From positions 1 through 11,480 of the forward strand of contig CANKNL010000073.1 in assembly GCA_947483345.1 (NCBI GenBank): 11,480 nt of DNA. Direction: 5' to 3'. Shown here piece by piece: positions 1 to 7,211 of this stretch. The notes beneath the pieces are model-generated. The model saw only the letters and a list, made by a program, of their open reading frames with translations. It was not told the origin of the DNA and searched no databases. Position numbers and translations under genes: made by a program. How positions within the stretch are numbered: the stretch's first letter is position 1; each line of letters begins with the position of its first letter. The DNA comes from Chitinophagaceae bacterium. GTDB taxonomy: Bacteria; Bacteroidota; Bacteroidia; Chitinophagales; Chitinophagaceae.

Positions 1-1301
1 ATAATCTCGATTACACTTTATTCAGCTGGAGTAAACAAAAAGGGATTGCTCCCATTGCCGTAAAACATGCCGAAGGGGTTTATTTGTATGATTATGATGA
101 TAACAGGATCATTGATTTTTCATCAGGACTAATGAATGTAAATATTGGTCATGGTGATCAACGAATTACTGAGGCAGTGGTTAAACAAATGCAGGAAGTG
201 GCTTATGTTACACCAAGCTGTGTTACCAAAGTGCGTGGAGATTTGGGAAAAAAACTGGCAGAGATCTGTCCGGGTGATTTGAATAAAGCATTCTTTACTT
301 TATGTGGCGCCACATCCATTGAAAATGCCATCAAGCTGGCAAGATTATATACAGGGCGTCATAAAATCTTAAGCCGCTATCAATCTTATCATGGCGCATC
401 CATCGGTGCAATCAGTGCCAGTGGCGATCCACGCAGGATTGCTGTGGATGCACAACAGGCACCCAACTTTGTACATTTCGATCTTCCTTATTTATACCGC
501 TGGGAATATGGCGAAGAAAATATGCTGAAAGAATCGGTTGCGCAATTAGAAAGGATGATTGCTTATGAAGCGCCAGGAAATATTGCCGCCATATTGCTGG
601 AAGGTGAATCCGGTTCATCGGGTTGTTTGCAATACCCCAAAGGTTATTTAAAAGCAGTGAGAGAAATATGTAACAAGCACGGCATTCTTTTAATTATGGA
701 TGAAGTGATGAGTGGCTTTGGCCGTACCGGCAAATGGTTTGGATTTCAGAATCATGATATTGTTCCGGATATAATCTGTATGGCGAAGGGATTAACATGT
801 GGTTATTTGCCTTTTGGTTGTTTGATGGTAAGCGATAAAATTGCTGCAAAGTATGATGACAATGTGATGGCTCTGGGGTTAACTTATTCTGCACACCCGG
901 TTAGCTGTGCTGCAGCTTTGGCCACAATAAAGATTTATGAAGATGATGGCTTAATTGAAAACGCAATTGCTATGGGAAAATATGTTGAAGAACAAGTCGC
1001 ATTATTAAAACAAAAACATCCTTCAATCGGCGATTTTAGAAACACCGGTTTATTGGGATGTATTGAACTGGTGAAGAACAGAACAACCAAAGAACCAATG
1101 GCGCCCTTCAATGCAAAGCCCGATGAGTTGATGGTGATGAATAAAGTGGCTGCCAAATTAAAAGAGTTGGGACTTTACACTTTTGTAAGATGGAGCTATA
1201 TTTTTATTGCGCCACCATTGTGTGTTACCAAAGAACAGATCGATGAAGGGTTAGCGATAATCAGTGAGGCGATCAGGATCGCTGATGAGACTATTGTTTA
1301 A
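1..1301 (+). CDS. Class III PLP aminotransferase, probable beta-alanine aminotransferase (5' partial)
   Basis: Transfers the amino group of an omega-amino acid to a keto acid. In this operon the likely substrate is beta-alanine or 3-aminoisobutyrate, the last nitrogen-releasing step of reductive pyrimidine breakdown in the cytoplasm. The frame is open to the left edge (first whole codon at 3) and reads TLFSWSKQKGIAPI then AEGVYLYDYD, a typical class III N-terminus, so the gene begins outside the window, probably about 20 codons earlier. The TTG at 84 is internal and is not the start. The cofactor Asp lies in MDEVMSGFGRTG (codon 699-701), the Schiff-base Lys in MAKGLT (codon 786-788), and a phosphate-contact region in GLTYSAHPVSCAA. 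The pathway assignment rests on the neighbouring genes; taurine, GABA or other omega-amino acids cannot be excluded from sequence alone. Confidence 0.88.
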   Translation, partial: NLDYTLFSWSKQKGIAPIAVKHAEGVYLYDYDDNRIIDFSSGLMNVNIGHGDQRITEAVVKQMQEVAYVTPSCVTKVRGDLGKKLAEICPGDLNKAFFTLCGATSIENAIKLARLYTGRHKILSRYQSYHGASIGAISASGDPRRIAVDAQQAPNFVHFDLPYLYRWEYGEENMLKESVAQLERMIAYEAPGNIAAILLEGESGSSGCLQYPKGYLKAVREICNKHGILLIMDEVMSGFGRTGKWFGFQNHDIVPDIICMAKGLTCGYLPFGCLMVSDKIAAKYDDNVMALGLTYSAHPVSCAAALATIKIYEDDGLIENAIAMGKYVEEQVALLKQKHPSIGDFRNTGLLGCIELVKNRTTKEPMAPFNAKPDELMVMNKVAAKLKELGLYTFVRWSYIFIAPPLCVTKEQIDEGLAIISEAIRIADETIV

Positions 1302-1303
1302 TT

Positions 1304-1373
1304 ATTTTGAATGTTGAATTTTAAATGTTGAATATTTGTTTTCATTTAAAATTCAACATTCAACATTCAAAAT
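1304..1373. repeat. Intergenic inverted repeat (hairpin), ORF-less copy
   Basis: The left arm (1304-1327) and right arm (1343-1373) are complementary, except that the right arm carries one extra seven-base unit (GTTGAAT in reverse complement). The element starts two bases after the aminotransferase stop and ends ten bases before the permease ATG, so it fills the gap. Bases 1309-1326 recur exactly at 4814-4831. It could act as an mRNA processing or stabilising hairpin, or as a mobile palindromic repeat; the sequence alone does not decide. Confidence 0.8.
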
Positions 1374-1383
1374 AAATTACTTA

Positions 1384-2826
1384 ATGAGCGATTACGAAAA
1401 CTCGTCGTTATACAACGAAGACCTGGCACCCATACCGCAAAACAGGCGTTCCTGGGGTACATGGAACTATGCTGCTTTATGGATAAGCATGAGTTTATGC
1501 ATTCCTACCTATATGCTGGCCAGTTCATTGATTGAAGGCGGAATGAACTGGTGGCAATCTATTCTTACAATCTTTATCGGCAATACCGTTGTTTTAATTC
1601 CGATGATATTGAACGGTCATGCAGGTGCAAAATATGGCATCCCATTTCCGGTTTTTGCCAGAGCCAGTTTTGGTACTGTTGGCGCCAATATTCCTGCCAT
1701 GTTAAGGGCAATAGTTGCATGCGGTTGGTTTGGCATTCAAACCTGGATCGGCGGTTTCGCCATTTATCAAATGATGAAACTGTGGATTCCTGTATTGGCA
1801 ACGCTGCCCCAAATTTTTCCTGATTCATTTGGATTGCAGACCGGACCCGCCATTTGTTTTTTTCTATTCTGGTTACTGAATATGTTTGTGGTTTACCTTG
1901 GTGTAGAAAGCATCCGAAAATTACTGGTATTCAAAGCAATTTTTTTACCATTGGCTGCACTGGCGTTATTATTTTGGGCTATTAATGCAGGACACGGCCT
2001 TGGCCCCATTTTAGCACAACCTGCAAAATTAAAAGGCCCGGCTTTTTGGGCATTTTTCTTTCCTGCACTTACCGGTATGGTTGGTTTTTGGGCAACCTTG
2101 TCTTTAAACATTCCTGATTTTACCCGCTATGCAAAAAATCAAAAGGCTCAGATCAACGGACAGATCATTGGCCTGCCGCCATCCATGACCTTGTTTGCAT
2201 TTATTGGTGTTGTTGTAACTTCTGCAACTTTTATTATTTATGGCGAAACCATCTGGGACCCGGTTGTACTGGCCGGTAAATTCGAAAATAAACTTTTGGT
2301 GAGTGTGGCGATGATTGCTGTTGCCATATCAACATTAGCAACCAATATCGCAGCAAATATTGTTAGTCCGGCCAATGATTTTTCAAACCTCTCTCCTAAA
2401 AAAATTAATTTCCGAACGGGTGGTTATATAACCGGCATCATCGGCATTTTAATCTTCCCTTGGAAATTAATTGCCGATCCCAATGGCTATATTTTTACCT
2501 GGCTCATTGCGTATTCAAGTTTATTGGGGCCGGTGGGCGGCATCATGATTGCTGATTATTATGTTATTCGAAAACAACAATTAAATGTAACTGAATTATA
2601 TCAGCATCAGGGCGAATACGGTTTTACAAATGGTTTTAATTTGGCTGCAATCAGTGCTTTACTGGTTGGCATTGTTCCAAATATTCCCGGTTTTTTATTA
2701 CAGGTAAAATTGGTTTCGTTAACAGCATTCCCGGTTTGGATTTCAGACCTGTATCATTATGCCTGGTTTGTTGGGTTTATTGTAAGTGGTTTTGTATATT
2801 TATTGCTGATGAAGAAAAGAACATAG
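1384..2826 (+). CDS. NCS1-family nucleobase permease (uracil/thymine/allantoin type)
   Basis: Inner-membrane symporter of the nucleobase:cation symporter-1 family, predicted to import the pyrimidine base or its dihydro or hydantoin relative degraded by the downstream enzymes. The N-terminus has the family signature NEDLAPIPQNRRSWGTWNY followed by about twelve hydrophobic segments. The GGMNWWQS stretch, the AGAKYGIPFPVFARASFG loop and the SLNIPDFTRYAKNQ loop are all NCS1-like. At 480 residues it has normal family length. The start is placed at ATG 1384; an upstream in-frame TTG at 1336 would translate part of the intergenic hairpin repeat and is rejected. The stop is one base before the next ATG. 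Substrate is inferred from context: uracil, thymine, dihydropyrimidines, allantoin and hydantoins are all transported by this family. Confidence 0.9.
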   Translation: MSDYENSSLYNEDLAPIPQNRRSWGTWNYAALWISMSLCIPTYMLASSLIEGGMNWWQSILTIFIGNTVVLIPMILNGHAGAKYGIPFPVFARASFGTVGANIPAMLRAIVACGWFGIQTWIGGFAIYQMMKLWIPVLATLPQIFPDSFGLQTGPAICFFLFWLLNMFVVYLGVESIRKLLVFKAIFLPLAALALLFWAINAGHGLGPILAQPAKLKGPAFWAFFFPALTGMVGFWATLSLNIPDFTRYAKNQKAQINGQIIGLPPSMTLFAFIGVVVTSATFIIYGETIWDPVVLAGKFENKLLVSVAMIAVAISTLATNIAANIVSPANDFSNLSPKKINFRTGGYITGIIGILIFPWKLIADPNGYIFTWLIAYSSLLGPVGGIMIADYYVIRKQQLNVTELYQHQGEYGFTNGFNLAAISALLVGIVPNIPGFLLQVKLVSLTAFPVWISDLYHYAWFVGFIVSGFVYLLLMKKRT

Positions 2827-2827
2827 T

Positions 2828-3421
2828 ATGAAAATTGAGGTTATTCAAAATAAGATTTATGAAGTAAGGGGAGAGAAAGTTATGCTTGACTTTGATATTG
2901 CTAATTTGTATGAAGTGGAGACGAGGGTATTTAATCAGGCAGTAAAGAGAAATATCGAAAGCTTTCCAAAAGACTTCATGTTCAGGCTTACTGCTTCCGA
3001 ATGGCAAGAAATTTCATCATCACAAATTGTGATGATGGAGGATGGACATTCAAATACAAAGCTTCCTGCCAACTCATCACAATTTGTGATGAGTTCAAGA
3101 AAACATAGAGGTGCAAAATACCTTCCTTATGTTTTTACAGAACATGGAGTTACAATGATAGCCAGTGTAATGAAAAGCCCCAAAGCAAGGAAAATGAATA
3201 TCGCTATTGTTCGGGCATTTATCGCTTTAAAAAAATTGGCACATTCCGGTTTATCAGCAATAAATTTACTAAAAGAACTTCGAAACAGGCTTGATGAACA
3301 CGATGTACAGTTAAAAAGCATTTACGATGCATTGGAAAATATGCTTGACGAAAAAGAGGAAGAAAAACTGCAAAAATTAAAGTGGGAGAAAAGAGAACGT
3401 ATTGGATTTAAAAATAAATAA
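2828..3421 (+). CDS. ORF6N-domain DNA-binding protein
   Basis: A 197-residue protein with an N-terminal ORF6N domain (about residues 5-120), a DNA-binding module related to KilA-N and known from phage and bacterial accessory genes. Visible family features are VMLDFDIANLYEVETRVFNQAVKRN, LTASEWQEI, SSQFVM and AKYLPYVFTEHGVTMIASVM. The C-terminal 50 residues are charged and heptad-like (LRNRLDEHDVQL onward), a probable coiled coil for oligomerisation. The SSQ-I/F-VM motif occurs twice, 19 residues apart, and both copies are encoded by perfect palindromes. The gene has one-base spacers to both neighbours (TAG-T-ATG and TAA-G-ATG), so it is probably translated with the operon. It might regulate the pathway or itself, or be a selfish or phage-derived passenger; no function is demonstrated for such stand-alone copies as far as I know. 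Confidence 0.88.
   Translation: MKIEVIQNKIYEVRGEKVMLDFDIANLYEVETRVFNQAVKRNIESFPKDFMFRLTASEWQEISSSQIVMMEDGHSNTKLPANSSQFVMSSRKHRGAKYLPYVFTEHGVTMIASVMKSPKARKMNIAIVRAFIALKKLAHSGLSAINLLKELRNRLDEHDVQLKSIYDALENMLDEKEEEKLQKLKWEKRERIGFKNK
3015..3037. repeat. Perfect palindrome within the ORF6N gene, copy 1
   Basis: Arms CATCATCACAA (3015-3025) and TTGTGATGATG (3027-3037) are exact reverse complements around a single A. It encodes SSQIVMM in the ORF6N protein. It shares a 19-base core with the second copy, with only the central base differing. Possible roles are a DNA operator for the encoded protein or an mRNA hairpin. Confidence 0.85.
3071..3095. repeat. Perfect palindrome within the ORF6N gene, copy 2
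   Basis: Arms AACTCATCACAA (3071-3082) and TTGTGATGAGTT (3084-3095) are exact reverse complements around a single T. It encodes SSQFVMS and lies 57 bases (19 codons) after copy 1, centre to centre. Both copies share the arm TCATCACAA. Confidence 0.85.
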
Positions 3422-3422
3422 G

Positions 3423-4805
3423 ATGTCCATATTAATTAAGAATGCAAATATTATTGGCGCTGCCGAAAATTTCACCGGCGATATTTTTATCCAGGGCGAA
3501 AGTATTGCAGCCATTGGAAAAAATCTTGATGTAAATGCTGACAAAATAATTGATGCAACCGGCTTGCTGGCATTCCCCGGCGCCATTGATCCGCATGTGC
3601 ATCTGGAAATGCCTTTCATGGGTACATTCAGCAGCGATAATTATGAAACCGGTACCCGTGCTGCTTTGTATGGAGGTACAACAACTGTCATTGATTTTAT
3701 TTTACAAAAGCAGGGGCATTCTTTATACGATGCATATAACGAATGGAGTGGACGAGCAAATGGAAATGCAGTGGGCGATTACAGCTTTCATATGGCGGTG
3801 ACAGACTTTAATGAAAATACCTGTAAGGAAATTGTTGACCTGATAGAAAAAGAAGGCATCACGTCTTTTAAAATATTCATGGCTTATAAAGGTGCTTTGA
3901 TGATCGATGATAAGCAGATGGTTGGATTGATGAATGAAGTAAAGCAACGAGGCGGTATGGTTACAGTACATGCGACCAATGGCGATATGATCGATTTTTT
4001 AATTTCAAAAAATAAAGCAGAAGGAAATCTGGCACCCATCTATCATTATCTATCTCAACCCGAAATTACTGAAGCAGAAGCATCTGAACGATTTGCCGGT
4101 ATTGCAGGATATACCGGTTGCCCCGGCTACATTGTACACATGACCTGTGAAGGCGCTTTGAATGCAGTGAGGGCAAATAATGCTAAAAATCAAAAAGTAT
4201 TTGCCGAAACCTGTATTCAATATTTATTATTAGATGCGTCATTGTATGAACAGAATTTTGAAGCTGCCAAATGGGTAATGAGTCCGCCTTTGCGTGAGAA
4301 GAAAGACCAGGAAGCATTATGGGCAGGCATCAACCAGGGATTAATACAAGTTGTAGCAACCGATCATTGTCCGTTTAAGTGGGAACAGAAATTAATGGGC
4401 AAAGATGATTTCTCAAAAATACCAAATGGCCATCCGGCCATTGAACACCGGGTTGAATTGTTATACAGCGAAGGTGTACGTAAAGGCAGAATTACGGCGA
4501 ATAAATTTGTAGAATTGTTATCAACAAATCCGGCAAAAATATTCGGTATGTTTCCGCAAAAGGGATGTATTGCACCAGGCTCTGATGCCGATATTGTTTT
4601 GTTTGATCCTAATGTAGAGCATACCATCAGTGCATCAACACATCATATGAATACCGATTACTCAGGATATGAAGGCTGGAAGCTGACCGGTAAAACAAAA
4701 ACTGTTTTATTAAGAGGAGAGGTTGTAATTGATGATGGAAAATGTTTGGTGGAAAAAGGTAACGGTAAGTATATAAAAAGAAATAAAGTAGAAGGGAAAA
4801 TATAA
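3423..4805 (+). CDS. hydA: Dihydropyrimidinase (D-hydantoinase family)
   Basis: Cytoplasmic amidohydrolase that opens the ring of 5,6-dihydrouracil or dihydrothymine to N-carbamoyl-beta-alanine or N-carbamoyl-beta-aminoisobutyrate. The protein of 460 residues carries the full binuclear metal site of the family. The HxH pair is H58/H60 in DPHVHLEMPF, the carboxylated Lys is K150 in SFKIFMAYKG, then H183 in VHATNGD, H239 in YIVHMTCEGAL and D314 in ATDHCPFKWEQK. The spacing matches known dihydropyrimidinases. ATG 3423 is chosen because it gives MSILIKNANII, the usual first strand, and sits one base after the ORF6N stop; an earlier in-frame TTG at 3402 would overlap that gene. The neighbouring preT/preA and ureidopropionase genes favour dihydropyrimidine over hydantoin as the physiological substrate. 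Confidence 0.94.
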   Translation: MSILIKNANIIGAAENFTGDIFIQGESIAAIGKNLDVNADKIIDATGLLAFPGAIDPHVHLEMPFMGTFSSDNYETGTRAALYGGTTTVIDFILQKQGHSLYDAYNEWSGRANGNAVGDYSFHMAVTDFNENTCKEIVDLIEKEGITSFKIFMAYKGALMIDDKQMVGLMNEVKQRGGMVTVHATNGDMIDFLISKNKAEGNLAPIYHYLSQPEITEAEASERFAGIAGYTGCPGYIVHMTCEGALNAVRANNAKNQKVFAETCIQYLLLDASLYEQNFEAAKWVMSPPLREKKDQEALWAGINQGLIQVVATDHCPFKWEQKLMGKDDFSKIPNGHPAIEHRVELLYSEGVRKGRITANKFVELLSTNPAKIFGMFPQKGCIAPGSDADIVLFDPNVEHTISASTHHMNTDYSGYEGWKLTGKTKTVLLRGEVVIDDGKCLVEKGNGKYIKRNKVEGKI

Positions 4806-4813
4806 ACTATTTA

Positions 4814-4879
4814 GAATGTTGAATTTTAAATTGGAATACGAAATTCATTCAACATTTATAATTCAAAATTTAAAATAAT
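4814..4879. repeat. Intergenic inverted repeat, second ORF-less copy
   Basis: Bases 4814-4831 repeat 1309-1326 exactly. AATGTTGAAT (4815-4824) pairs perfectly with ATTCAACATT (4847-4856), while ATTTTAAATT (4823-4832) can pair with AATTTAAAAT (4867-4876), so alternative folds compete. Bases 4850-4879 are identical over 30 positions to 7585-7614, the right end of the four-helix-bundle cassette. The element occupies nearly the whole gap between the dihydropyrimidinase stop and the next start. Confidence 0.78.
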
Positions 4880-4884
4880 AAAGT

Positions 4885-5751
4885 ATGCCTCGAATTATTA
4901 AATCAGGATTGATACAGATGTCTCTCCCCAAAACCGAAGGCGAAGGAACCATTCCGGAAATTGTAAATGCGATGGTGCAGAAACATATTCCATTGATTGA
5001 AGAAGCCGGACAAAAAGGCGTTCAGATCCTTTGTCTGCAGGAAATTTTCAATACCCCTTATTTCTGCCCGGGGCAGGATAAAAAATGGTATGAGAGTGCA
5101 GAGTCGGTTCCCGGACCTACAACTGAACTGATGGCAACTTATGCCAAAAAATACAATATGGTCATCATCGTTCCCATTTATGAAAAAGAACAGGCCGGTG
5201 TTTTATACAATACCGCTGCGGTGATAGATGCTGACGGAACTTATTTAGGCAAGTACCGTAAAAATCATATTCCGCATACCAGTGGTTTTTGGGAAAAATT
5301 TTTCTTCAAGCCCGGAAACCTTGGCTACCCGGTGTTTCAAACCAAGTACGCCAAAGTGGGTGTGTACATTTGTTATGACAGGCATTTTCCTGAAGGGGCC
5401 AGATCTTTGGGATTGAATGGCGCTGAAATTGTTTACAATCCTTCTGCAACTGTTGCAGGCTTATCTCAATATTTATGGAAACTGGAACAGCCTGCACATG
5501 CAGCAGCCAACGGATATTTTATGGGTTGCATCAACCGTGTTGGTGAAGAAAAACCCTGGAACCTGGGTAAATTTTATGGCAGCAGTTATTTTGTAGATCC
5601 ACGTGGACAGATTTTTGCACAGGCCAGCGAAGACAAAGACGAATTGCTGGTTGCTGAATTTGATTTAGATATGATTGAGGAAGTGAGAAGTGTGTGGCAA
5701 TTTTTTAGAGACAGGCGGCCGGAGACTTATGGGAAAATAACGGAGTTGTAA
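4885..5751 (+). CDS. Nitrilase-superfamily N-carbamoyl amidohydrolase, probable beta-ureidopropionase
   Basis: Predicted to hydrolyse N-carbamoyl-beta-alanine to beta-alanine, CO2 and ammonia, the third step of reductive pyrimidine degradation, in the cytoplasm. The 288-residue carbon-nitrogen hydrolase fold shows the Glu-Lys-Cys triad: E53 in LCLQEIFNTPYF, K126 in KYRKNHIPH and C163 in VGVYICYDRHFPEGAR. The C-terminal segment FYGSSYFVDPRGQ is typical of the ureidopropionase and N-carbamoylputrescine amidase branch. The start at ATG 4885 follows the A-rich end of an intergenic repeat and gives the usual short first strand (IIKSGLIQM). N-carbamoylputrescine amidase is the main alternative from sequence alone; the gene order, directly after dihydropyrimidinase and before preT, supports the ureidopropionase role. 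Confidence 0.9.
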   Translation: MPRIIKSGLIQMSLPKTEGEGTIPEIVNAMVQKHIPLIEEAGQKGVQILCLQEIFNTPYFCPGQDKKWYESAESVPGPTTELMATYAKKYNMVIIVPIYEKEQAGVLYNTAAVIDADGTYLGKYRKNHIPHTSGFWEKFFFKPGNLGYPVFQTKYAKVGVYICYDRHFPEGARSLGLNGAEIVYNPSATVAGLSQYLWKLEQPAHAAANGYFMGCINRVGEEKPWNLGKFYGSSYFVDPRGQIFAQASEDKDELLVAEFDLDMIEEVRSVWQFFRDRRPETYGKITEL

Positions 5752-5754
5752 TTA

Positions 5755-5826
5755 TCACGCAAAGCCGCAAAGAAGCAAAGTTCGCAAAGATACTTTGCGC
5801 CTTATTTCCTTAGCGCCTTGGCGTGA
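5755..5826. repeat. GCAAAG-type intergenic hairpin repeat
   Basis: The left arm (5755-5789) is built of four short units ending in GCAAAG, starting with TCACGC. The right arm (5793-5826) is its imperfect reverse complement, running from CTTTGCG to GGCGTGA. The loop is three bases. The element starts four bases after the ureidopropionase stop and ends 17 bases before the preT ATG. It is unrelated in sequence to the AT-rich repeats elsewhere in the operon. Similar cgcaaag/ctttgcg repeats are, to my knowledge, common between Bacteroidota genes; function unknown. Confidence 0.75.
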
Positions 5827-5843
5827 AAAATAAAAATTCAAAA

Positions 5844-7211
5844 ATGATTGAATCGAACAGATTATCTGAACAACAATACGCCGAAAATTTCAGCGATATT
5901 CATCCGCCGTTTGATACCGAAGATGCTGCATTAGTGGAAGCAAATCGTTGTTTGTTTTGTTATGATGCACCTTGTATGAAAAGCTGTCCGACAAGTATTG
6001 ATGTACCCAAATTCATCAAGCAAATCACCACGGGAAATATTAAAGGGTCGGCACAAACAATTTTTTTAAGCAATATCATGGGTGCGGGCTGCAGCAAGGT
6101 TTGCCCCGTTGAAAAATTATGTGAAGGAGCTTGCGTATTCAACTTCATGGAAGAAGCACCTATCTCTATTGCAAAGCTGCAACGCTATTCAACAGAAATT
6201 GCAATGGCTGCAAACTGGCAGCTATTTAAGCGCAAAGAATCTTCCGGAAAGAAAGTTGCCATTGTTGGTGCAGGTCCTGCAGGTTTAAGTTGCGCCCATG
6301 TTTTAGCAAGAGAGGGAATTGATGTGACCATTTTTGAAAAAGAAAGTAAAGGTGGAGGTTTAATGACCTACGGTATTGCAGCCTATAAAGTTACACCGCA
6401 GTTTTGCGAAGATGAAGTGAATTATATTTTAGGTATTGGTGGCATTGAAATAAAATACAATCAGGAACTGGGAAAAAACCTGCCTGCCGGTAGGCAAGGT
6501 GTTTCGTTGGCAGATCTGCAAAAAGATTTTGATGCCGTTTATTTGGCCATTGGTGTTGGTTTGGCAAGACAATTGGAAATACCCGGTGAAGATCTTGAAG
6601 GCGTAGAAGATGCCATAAAATTTATTTATAATATTCGTGAAAAAGGATATGATAAAGTTGCCATTGGCGACAGGGTTGCTGTAATTGGAATGGGTATGAC
6701 AGCCATTGATGCGGCTACTCAGGCAATAAGGATGGGAGCCAAAGACGTTACTATGCTTTATCGCCGTACACAGGAAGAAATGCCCTGTACACAACATGAG
6801 CTTGATATTGCATTGCTGGATGGGTGTAAGATTATATGGCTTTCCGCACCAAAAGAAGTGATTGGGGAAAATGGTAAAGTAAAGCAATTGATTTGCAGTA
6901 AAATGAAATTGGGTGAACCAGATGCCAGTGGAAGGCGTTCGCCGATTGATACCGGTGAAACATTTTCGTTAGCAGTTGATATGGTAATTAAAGCTGCAGG
7001 GCAGATGCCTTTTGAAGGATTGATAGAAGAATGCAAAATTCATCCCGCCCCCGGCCGGACAAAAGGGAAAATAAATATTAAAGATTCCGCTACAAATATA
7101 CCTGGTGTTTTTGCAGGTGGCGATTGTGTGAATGGCGGTAAAGAAGTGGTGGATGCCGTGCAGGCTGGGAAAGATGGGGCTAAAGCAATAATGGGTTATT
7201 TTAAATGTTAA
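5844..7211 (+). CDS. preT: NAD(P)-dependent dihydropyrimidine dehydrogenase, PreT subunit
   Basis: Flavin-containing electron-input subunit that takes electrons from NAD(P)H and passes them through iron-sulfur clusters to PreA for ring reduction. The N-terminus holds Cys at 36, 39, 44 and 48 (CLFCYDAPCMKSC) and at 83, 87, 93 and 97 (CSKVCPVEKLCEGAC). Gln113 is 16 residues after the last Cys, the spacing of the unusual Gln cluster ligand in pig DPD (recalled numbering). The FAD motif is VAIVGAGPAGLS (from 138) and the nucleotide motif VAVIGMGMTAIDAA (from 278) with MLYRRTQEEMP; the C-terminus has GVFAGGDCVNGGKEVVDAV. ATG 5844 is preferred; an upstream in-frame GTG at 5823 would begin inside the hairpin repeat. 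Residues 213-219 (LPAGRQG) are an apparent in-frame repeat insertion. The last codons lie in the left arm of the next repeat. Confidence 0.94.
   Translation: MIESNRLSEQQYAENFSDIHPPFDTEDAALVEANRCLFCYDAPCMKSCPTSIDVPKFIKQITTGNIKGSAQTIFLSNIMGAGCSKVCPVEKLCEGACVFNFMEEAPISIAKLQRYSTEIAMAANWQLFKRKESSGKKVAIVGAGPAGLSCAHVLAREGIDVTIFEKESKGGGLMTYGIAAYKVTPQFCEDEVNYILGIGGIEIKYNQELGKNLPAGRQGVSLADLQKDFDAVYLAIGVGLARQLEIPGEDLEGVEDAIKFIYNIREKGYDKVAIGDRVAVIGMGMTAIDAATQAIRMGAKDVTMLYRRTQEEMPCTQHELDIALLDGCKIIWLSAPKEVIGENGKVKQLICSKMKLGEPDASGRRSPIDTGETFSLAVDMVIKAAGQMPFEGLIEECKIHPAPGRTKGKINIKDSATNIPGVFAGGDCVNGGKEVVDAVQAGKDGAKAIMGYFKC
6479..6498. repeat. Short palindromic repeat inserted in frame in preT (encodes LPAGRQ)
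   Basis: The core TGCCTGCCGGTAGGCA (6481-6496) is self-complementary apart from one central G/T pair, which is a G-U wobble in RNA, so the mRNA can fold fully. It encodes LPAGRQ between a strand ending IKYNQELGKN and the helix VSLADLQKDF. PreT relatives normally run straight from one to the other, so this looks like an insertion into a surface loop. Peptides of the form PAGRQ recur, from my recollection, in Bacteroidota proteins for the same reason. Confidence 0.65.

Noticed and set aside
84..86. TTG as start of the aminotransferase
   Set aside because: The frame continues upstream with conserved class III residues to the window edge, so the gene is 5' partial.
1336..1383. N-terminal extension of the permease from TTG 1336
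   Set aside because: It would translate the right arm of the intergenic hairpin; ATG 1384 gives the normal NCS1 N-terminus.
3015..3095. CRP-like operator sites
   Set aside because: CRP sites read TGTGA-N6-TCACA; here the half-sites are in the opposite order (TCACA then TGTGA) and lie inside a coding sequence.
3402..3422. N-terminal extension of dihydropyrimidinase from TTG 3402
   Set aside because: It overlaps the end of the ORF6N gene; ATG 3423 starts at the conserved first strand.
5823..5843. N-terminal extension of PreT from GTG 5823
   Set aside because: The GTG lies within the hairpin repeat and the extra residues are lysine/asparagine-rich without family similarity.
6429..6887. 152-codon antisense reading frame in preT
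   Set aside because: It is the complement of a well-supported gene, lacks recognisable features, and includes the reverse of the palindromic repeat.
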